Of a stretch of 64,000 nucleotides of DNA, positions 57,950 to 64,000 are shown one piece after another (the stretch's first letter is position 1; each line of letters starts with the position of its first letter). The notes under the pieces were generated by a model, which saw only the letters and a list, made by a program, of their open reading frames with translations, was not told the origin of the DNA and did no database searches. The stretch is taken from NCBI GenBank assembly GCA_037976565.1, contig CP137672.1, forward strand, positions 18,562,335 through 18,626,334. Reading direction: 5' to 3'. The stretch comes from Mesocentrotus franciscanus (taxonomy: Eukaryota > Echinodermata > Echinoidea > Camarodonta > Strongylocentrotidae). Position numbers and translations under genes: made by a program.

Positions 57950-59458
57950 TCATACACGAGATAAAGCGTCCGCAATAACATTGTCCTTTCCTGGCACATG
58001 TTGAATGTCCAAGTTGTATTCTTGGTGCAGCAAACTCCATCGCGTCAGTCTTTGGGTTTTTTTTTCATTCTGTTGAGAAATGTCAGGGGGTTATGATCAG
58101 TTAATGCCCTGACTGGATGTTGAGATCCACTGATATATATGTCGAAATGTTCAAGTGCAAGTATCAAAGCCAATGTTTCTTTTTCCACAGTAGAATAGTT
58201 CTTTTGACTTGCACTGAATTTCTTTGAGAAGAATGATATGGGTCTGTCGATACCTTCAGCGTCTGCTTGAGTAAGAACTGCCCCAGCACCCACATCGCTC
58301 GCGTCCACCATCAGGCTGAACGGCTGGTTGAAATCCGGAGCCATCAGTACCGGATTAGTAGATAAGAGGGCTTTCGCCTGGTTGAAAGCACTCTGACAGT
58401 CGTCGGACCAGACGAACTTCACTTCTTTGCGTAGTAGATTGGTAAGAGGAGCCACGACATCAGAGAAGTTATGGCAGAATCGTCTGTAGTGGCCTGCCAT
58501 GCCCAGAAACCGCATCAGTTCCTTCCGGTTGGTTGGAGTCGGGAAAGCCAGTATCGATTCCACCTTCGCCGAGATTGGTCGAACTTGACCAGAACCAACA
58601 ATATGACCAAGGAAAAGAACACTTGCACCTCCAAACTCACTCTTTGCCAAATTGACTGTCATTTTGGCGGCCGACAACCTTTCGAACAACTCTCTGATTC
58701 TCTGTACATGCTCATCCCACTCCTCACTATTCACAATTATGTCGTCTATGTATGCTTCACAACCTTCCATATTCGCTACAAGGCTATTCACAAGTCTTTG
58801 GAATGTCGCAGGCGCATTTTTCATACCAAAAGGCATCACTGTATATTGGAAAAGGCCTTGCGGAGTAGAAAACGCCGAGATCTCTTGTGCTCTTTTTGTC
58901 AAAGGAATTTGCCAGTATATACATACTTTGCTTTGCCTATACGGTCTATGCAATCGTCTATGCGCGGAATCGGAAATGAATCAGTCTTCGTGCACGCATT
59001 TACTTTTCTGTAATCCGTACAGAAACGATTCGATTTGTCCGGCTTAGGAACGAGGATGCATGGAGAAGACCATGCACTGCTACTCGGCTCGATAATGCCG
59101 TTTTGTAGCATGTAGTCAATTTCCTTTTCAAGATTTTTCAGTTTTGTCGGGTTTGCACGATATGGTGCCTGTTTGATTGGGGTCGTATCTCCCACATCAA
59201 CCTCATGCTCAACAGCATCAGTTCGGGAGGGACATCAGCAAATAATTGTGGATATTCACTCAACAGCTCTTTCACATCGCTCCTTTCCTTCACAGACAAA
59301 TGGGTTAGTTTATTATCTATGTGTGCTAGAACCTCTGAATTTTTCAATTTCACACATGGGTTCTCTCTTTCAATCTTGCACACTTCTTTCTCAACTTCAC
59401 ACTTTAAGTCACATTCAACAGCACTCAACACTGGTTGTGCTTTAATTACTCTAGTCAT
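57950..59458 (-). pseudogene. Pol: reverse transcriptase and RNase H
   Basis: Read from 59458 leftwards: a linker with LFADVPPE, the RT entry block (PIKQAPYRANP), NGIIEPSSSAWSSP, the FCTDYRKVNA block, QYTVMPFGMKNAPATFQRL, the catalytic YIDDIIV box, FLGMAGHYRRF, then RNase H with LMVDASDVGAGAV, TVEKE and TDHNPL, ending DNVIADALSRV. Lesions: a frameshift near 59190; a deletion of about 25 bases near 58927 that removes the block carrying the first catalytic Asp and the following WQ approach; and a homopolymer frameshift in T9 at about 58060. The true stop is at 57950-57952. Inactive. Confidence 0.92.
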
Positions 59459-61097
59459 CTCTCCGGATATATGGCTTAAGCATATTCACATGACACACAC
59501 GTCTCTTCTTCTGCCTATCTGGAGTATTGACAACATAGTCGACATCACCAACTTTCTCAGCAATGGGGTATGGTCCAGAAAACCTAGCCTGCAGAGAATG
59601 ACCAACTATCGGCATTAAGACCAGGACTTCATCTCCTACCTCGAAATTTCTTTCTTTGGATTTCCTATCATACCATGACTTCATCCTCTCCTGAGAATCA
59701 GACAAGTTCTGTCTGGCAACCTCCCACGCGTTATGCATTCTCTCATGGAAAGTACTCACATACTCCAACACATTTGCTTGTGCATCATCACACAACAGTC
59801 TCTCTTTCAGCAACTTCAATGGTCCACGTACTGAGTGACCGTATACCAACTGAAAAGAACTGAACCCAAGTGACTCTTGTACAGCATCTTGCACAGCAAA
59901 CAACAACAAGGGAACTCCCTCATCCCATTGTTTCTCTGATCACATACAATACGTTTTCAACATATTCTTCAAAGTCTGGTGGAATCTCTCCAGTGCTCTC
60001 TGGGATTCTGGGTGGTATGCACTCGAAACAACATGCTTTATGCCCAGTTCCTTCAACACCTGATTGAACACCTTAGACATAAAATTCGACCCTTGATCTG
60101 ATTGTACAGTTTTTGGTAGCCCGACAGTAGTGACAAATTTCACTAACGCCTTTGTCACATTATTCGCTGTAATGCGCCTCAGTGGTATCGCTTCTGTATA
60201 TCTTGTCGCAGCGCACATTATTGTCAATAAGTATTCATTACCTGCCTTTGTCTTTGGCAGAGGACCTACACAATCCACTATGATCCTAGAAAATGGCTCA
60301 TCGAACGCCGGTATTGGCTTCAATGGTGCTGCCGGTATTTTCTGATTCGGTTTGCCTACAACGTGACATGCATGGCAACTTCTGCCAAAAATTGCAACAT
60401 CCTTTTGCATACCTGGCCAAAAGAAATGAGAAAGAATTTTCTCCCGGGTTTTGTGAACCCCTAAGTGACCTGCAAGTGGAGCTTCATGAGCAAGGCTAAT
60501 TATGTCCTCCCTGTATGTAGAAGGGACCACGATTTGATGGACTTCTTTCCACACTTCACCTGCAAGGACATTTGCTGGCCTCCACTTTCTCATTAGCACA
60601 CCTGCTTTCTTGTAAAAACAAACAGGCACAGTCGATGCCTCCTCCTCCGAAACAGCTCTCCCATTCAACGAAATCAAGTGAGGATCTGTCTGTTGCTTTC
60701 TCCTGTTCAAAGATAGTGGTTCAGATTTTTCACTATTCCCTACACTATGAACCTTTCTTGCACTCTCATCCACGTTTGAATCAGACTCATCCTGAACCAA
60801 ACGACAAAAGAAAGAATCTCCTAAGTCAACATCTACCTCATTAGACTTCTTCTCTGACTCATCTTTCTTTGCCATTGAACGAGTTACAGCACATGCTGGG
60901 AACACAACGGGAAATTCTGCAACCAACTCATCTGTTTCAGAACTTTCACAAGGACTTGAACTCACTACTGGACATGAAACAACTCTTTCACCAGCGAGAT
61001 CATTGCCTAAGATGATGGATACCTCTTCCACAGGAAGTGATGGTCTAACTGCCATCTTCACCAAACCAGAAACAAGGTCTGACTTCAAGTCTACCAC
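59451..61097 (-). pseudogene. Pol: integrase, located upstream of RT
   Basis: From 61097 leftwards: a variable region, then a zinc-binding HHCC domain (HLGVHKTREKILSHFFWPGM, then CHAC). Next comes the DDE core with VDCVGPLP, SDQGSNF and the Glu in ALERFHQTL. After an in-frame TGA at 59937-59939 come the C-terminal part with LVYGHSVRGPL and a GPY/F-type module (FSGPYPIAEKVG), ending near PYIRR. The catalytic triad is present. The stop interrupts it between core and C-terminal domain. The position before, not after, the reverse transcriptase is the defining Gmr1-like feature. Confidence 0.92.
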
Positions 61098-61455
61098 ATG
61101 AAGGGCGCTTCCACAAAGCCGTCTCCAATGCCTTTGAGCAAAACACTAGCACCAACAGAAGAACTATCACAAAGGGCAACGCACTTTCCAAAATCAAGGA
61201 CTGAGAAGCACCAGTATCTCGAAATACTTTCACTTTTCTTGCTACATCACTCTCCGGTACAGACACATATCCTACAGAGACAAACGGTTCATACTCTTTC
61301 TGAATTGTTTCTATGTTTGCAGGTTCAATTCGATTTTGCGAGTTTGACATGGTTTGTACAAATGCATTAGGATGTGCACCAATTTCCTTTTTCTTAGCTT
61401 GTAGCGAAGGACACTTTGACTTTAGGTGCCCATACTGTTTGCACGCATAGCACAT
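61045..61455 (-). pseudogene. Nucleocapsid zinc knuckle and aspartic protease
   Basis: The frame begins CYACKQYGHLKSKC, a canonical C-x2-C-x4-H-x4-C knuckle. About 90 residues later comes the protease active-site FRDTGASQSLI. Two small frameshifts follow in quick succession (about 61095-61165). Downstream protease sequence (IILGNDLAG) continues in the frame that leads into the integrase. This places protease between gag and integrase. Confidence 0.88.
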
Positions 61456-61498
61456 TCTTTCCTCTGTTGCCTGTCCTTGCTGGGACTGCGGTTTTATT

Positions 61499-62478
61499 TC
61501 ATCTTTTTACCTGTGATGAACTAGTTTTCTGGCTTTTGCTCCAGTTTCCTTTTTTCTTAGGTTCTACGTTTGCTTTGTTTGAGATTTTGTGCGTGAGCAC
61601 GTAATCATCCGCAATTCTTGCTGCTTCATCCAGCGAATCGACACGCTGCTCCTCTAGATGTATACGAACATCCAGTCGCACGCTGTGCTTGAATTCTTCA
61701 AGTAGAATAATTTCACGCAGTTTATCATAATCATGATCTACATGGAGAGATGAGCTCCATCTGTCAAACAATTGTTCCTTTTGTTTTGAAAACTCCAAAT
61801 GAGTTTGCGATTCATCCTTTCGCGCTTTGCGAAAACGCTGTCTGTACGCTTCGGGTACAAGTTCGTAAGCTTTTAGCACGCTCGATTTTACTTTATCGTA
61901 ATCCGACACGTCGGCCATCGACATTGCTAAATAAGCATCCCTAGCCTTACCACTAAGCTTACTCTGAATCAGGTGAGCCCACATTTCCCTAGGCCACCCC
62001 ATGCTTTGAGCTAATTTCTCAAAGTGTGGAAAGTACTTTCCACCCCTTCCTCCTCGAATGGAGGGACCATTCTGACATTTTTAGCAACGTCAAAATGCCT
62101 ATCAGTATTTCTGCTCTCTTTTCTGTTTACGGCAACAAGTTTCTCTCTCTCCAACTCTACTCTCGCCCTCTCTAATTCCAGCTCCTTTATCCTCACTTCA
62201 TCCAAAACTGAAGACCTAGCCTGAGAATCTACTTTAGGAGACCGAGACCTTGGAGGAGGCACACTGATACTACCTGCCGCCTCTAAAGACAATACCTCTT
62301 CAGCAACCAGAAACTCGACAATCTTGTTCAAAATTGCAGACTTCAGCATGTAGCGTTTGATACCTACAACCTCATAATGAGTTGCTACATCTAACAATTC
62401 AACTTTAGTCAATGAGCTTAACCGCTCCGCAGACGGATCCCTAACAAACTCTCCCAACGAGAACTCGCTAGCCATCAT
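61499..62478 (-). pseudogene. Gag: N-terminal domain and SCAN-like capsid, frameshifted
   Basis: Two frames. 62478-62011 has a small helical region (LTKVELLDVATHYEVVGIK), a proline/serine linker and an E/R-rich coiled coil. After a frameshift near 62015, 62002-61499 has the capsid: WAHLIQSKLSGKARDAYL, YELVPEAYRQRFR, then IHLEEQRVDSLDEAARIADD. This helical capsid pattern is the one from which vertebrate SCAN domains are thought to derive, from Gmr1-like elements. Another frameshift near 61495 separates it from the zinc knuckle. No gag product is expected. Confidence 0.86.
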
Positions 62479-63070
62479 GCAAAAAACCCTAGCCTCCTAA
62501 ATAACCTAGAAAGAACTAGAACCTGGCTGTTATAATCCCCAGCCAACCTGACAACACCTTGATTCTACAATAACTGAGAAATCTAGACAACTTGACTGTT
62601 ATAACCCTCAGTCAAATCCTGCAAATCCATGCAGAAACACGAGAAGACAACAATGTTTTTCTCACAACACACACACCACGAACTCGAAGCTGCCACGCCA
62701 GCGGCGCGATGCCCGACGATATTAGGGACTTTTAGATTTGCACGTCGATATAGTGGACTGCAACGTGTGACGTCCTTATAAGGCACTGTGATGTCTTTTT
62801 AAGGCACTGCCGGGCAAGGCCCAGTGCCTTAACACAAGTCACACGCGGCAGTCCACGCTCTCGTCGTGTAAATCTAAAAGTTCCTAATGAACGTGCAAAT
62901 CGAAAAGTCCCTATTATCACCATACAACGCAACGACATTGACGACAACACACACAGCACACACAGTCCGGTCATAACGTGTACGAAATCCGTCGCACGCA
63001 ATGCAACATGCCAGCGCGCATATCACGACGAAAATCGCCTGAAAATCCAACTTTTCACGTTATATAACTA
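62479..63070 (-). other. 5' leader of the LTR element, with long stem-loop
   Basis: About 600 untranslated bases between primer site and gag. The arms 62721-62771 and 62838-62887 are imperfect inverted copies of about 50 bases (GGGACTTTTAGATTTGCACG against CGTGTAAATCTAAAAGTTCC). Inside them AAGGCACTG and CAGTGCCTT form a second stem. It could be a packaging or dimerisation structure, or a small inserted hairpin element. Confidence 0.6.
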
Positions 63071-63088
63071 CCTGGCTAAGCCCCCATT
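63071..63088 (-). other. Candidate primer binding site
   Basis: On the minus strand, two bases after the 5' LTR, TGGGGGCTTAGCCAGG begins with the TGG expected to pair with a tRNA 3' CCA. Its first eight bases equal those of tRNA-Pro primer sites of retroviruses, but the rest diverges, so the tRNA is uncertain. Confidence 0.55.
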
Positions 63089-63303
63089 TGTTACGGATTG
63101 CTTGCTCCATCCGTATTCCCAGGTCCTTAGTTAGATAAAACAGATCACAAAGTCACACACTCACACAAAGTGGTTAAAGGTAAAGAACCATTGTTAATCT
63201 TCGTCTCGAGCTCCGTTGTAAAACCAAAAGCCCTAACTCAACTCGTCCACAGGACAAGTATGTATAAACAATAACATCGGTCTATACATGTACATCCATC
63301 ACA
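63089..63303 (-). repeat. 5' LTR of the Gmr1-like element
   Basis: A 215-base repeat, TGTTACGG to CCATCACA in plus-strand reading. It has the 8-base ACACTCAC expansion absent from the other LTR. It is followed by GCCA, compared with GACA before the other LTR. Confidence 0.94.
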
Positions 63304-63315
63304 GCCATAGTACCT

Positions 63316-63720
63316 TTAAATAAAGAAAAAAGGTAATTGGATCCATGCATCTCCTAAGAAGTAACTAGTATGTCATGAATTGAAATCAATCTTTAATTAT
63401 TGTAAAAGAAAGATAAGTAGATAATCTTGATTATACATCATTGTGCATGTAAATAATTCGCCGAATGTGTTGTTATATAACCTACACTTGATTTTAAAAG
63501 AGCAAGAGGCAAATTTCCAACCAAAAAGAAAAATACATTAACTGATTCTTCACTTGTTTGAGGAAATTAATAGGAAACTGAATTATCATGAAATGCTGTG
63601 AATTGCTGTGCCACCATGGACATCATTTCAATAATGTTTTTTGCTAAGATTAGTGTAGTAAACGCTTACTTTATTTTCCTTCTAATGCTCGTGCTTTTTT
63701 AATAAATCGGAAGTAGGCCT
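63316..63720. repeat. Dispersed repeat, right part of interrupted copy
   Basis: Matches 47843-48250 (AGGTAATTGGATCCATGCAT onward), completing the repeat whose left part is at 53403-53527. Confidence 0.82.
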
Positions 63721-64000
63721 ACCATTTCATTTTATACAACTCACTCCCAGATCCTAATCAAATGATTGGTCATGCGCGGTCACGTGTGATTCATTTACTG
63801 AGCCTATTGCACGCTTTTTCATGAAAAAGCGTGCAATATTTTCCAGTACTATCCAACGATTTTTCAGTGCCGCGCAGTAGTGCGCGTAGAGGTTAAGCGC
63901 TTAAATACTGCGTGTACACATGGGCCTATTCTTGCGCAGCACTATGCGTAAATTGGTATAGATAGAGGTGCGCTTGCTATATCTATACTTATTGTGTGCG
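63721..64000. other. Spacer with a perfect palindrome
   Basis: A 34-base perfect palindrome lies at 63805-63838 (TATTGCACGCTTTTTCA followed by its complement). CpG-rich sequence follows. No gene seen before the window ends. Confidence 0.6.

Larger units (their letters stand above)
54828..63303 (-). mobile_element. Gmr1-like Ty3/gypsy LTR retrotransposon, defective
   Basis: Two LTRs (54828-55033 and 63089-63303) enclose, on the minus strand, gag, zinc knuckle and protease, integrase, then reverse transcriptase and RNase H. Integrase upstream of reverse transcriptase is the Gmr1-type order, unlike ordinary Ty3/gypsy elements. A purine tract GAGGGGGAG lies directly before the 3' LTR and a candidate primer site lies two bases inside the 5' LTR. 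The flanks show GACA and GCCA, a 4-base target duplication with one change. Numerous frameshifts and stops, a deletion in the reverse transcriptase and a LINE insertion make it inactive. Without the LINE it would be about 6.6 kb. Confidence 0.92.
54304..63315. mobile_element. TTAA-flanked TIR element (family 2), copy B, split
   Basis: The left 524 bases (54304-54827) match 27661-28583 minus its nested insert, starting AGATACTATGTCCC. The last bases (TAGTACCT, 63308-63315) lie beyond the LTR element, followed by TTAA at 63316-63319. The LTR retrotransposon therefore entered the right terminal inverted repeat. Confidence 0.88.

Overview
The window reads as nuclear DNA of an invertebrate deuterostome, most likely an echinoderm. 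It is AT-rich and intron-bearing, and densely layered with mobile elements. The main pointers are a Gmr1-type Ty3/gypsy element (integrase upstream of reverse transcriptase, an order described from deuterostomes), a tandem cluster of rhodopsin-family receptor copies resembling lineage-specific sensory receptor expansions in sea urchins, and CR1/Rex-like LINEs, one with a PHD-finger ORF1 behind a decayed 2A-like motif. The species cannot be fixed from sequence alone. Only one ordinary host gene is firmly supported, and most of the window is repeat or pseudogene.

Layout: 1-20.26 kb is a segmental array of four related units. Three carry a single-exon class A GPCR copy on the minus strand (189-1263, 10386-12106, 19359-20161), and all three are broken by different lesions (frameshift; nonsense plus LINE insertion; 5' deletion plus nonsense). 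Unit 2 has lost the receptor. The units share a GTGCCCCTTTT minisatellite, a TGACCTTTGACCT-bearing tandem repeat and several mobile-element insertions whose empty sites are preserved in sister units, including a 2.08-kb fold-back element (15117-17193). 22.2-25.2 kb holds the last four exons of a glycolipid transfer protein gene (GLTP) on the minus strand, with every known ligand-contact residue present. 27.0-28.6 kb holds two terminal-inverted-repeat elements, the second with another nested inside it.

29.05-35.43 kb is the most unusual object: an A1 ... B1A2 ... B2 split-direct-repeat element with near-identical repeats and an SGNH-hydrolase-like remnant. This is the architecture of Ngaro/PAT-type tyrosine-recombinase retrotransposons, but no recombinase or reverse transcriptase is visible. 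36.4-38.2 kb is a TA-flanked DNA element with an embedded tRNA-like sequence. 40.6-50 kb carries a LINE ORF1 relic, several hAT-type and TTAA-type miniature elements, tandem repeats and a SINE. 50.25-52.95 kb is a decayed CR1/L2-like LINE.

53.4-63.7 kb is a four-layer nest: a dispersed repeat (empty copy at 47.7-48.25 kb) carries two adjacent TTAA-flanked elements. The second is split by the Gmr1-like LTR retrotransposon (54828-63303, minus strand), which is itself split by a 5'-truncated Rex1/Babar-like LINE (about 55775-57669, plus strand). The genes do not form a pathway. The coherent story is repeated duplication and insertion around a decaying receptor cluster and one conserved lipid-transfer gene.
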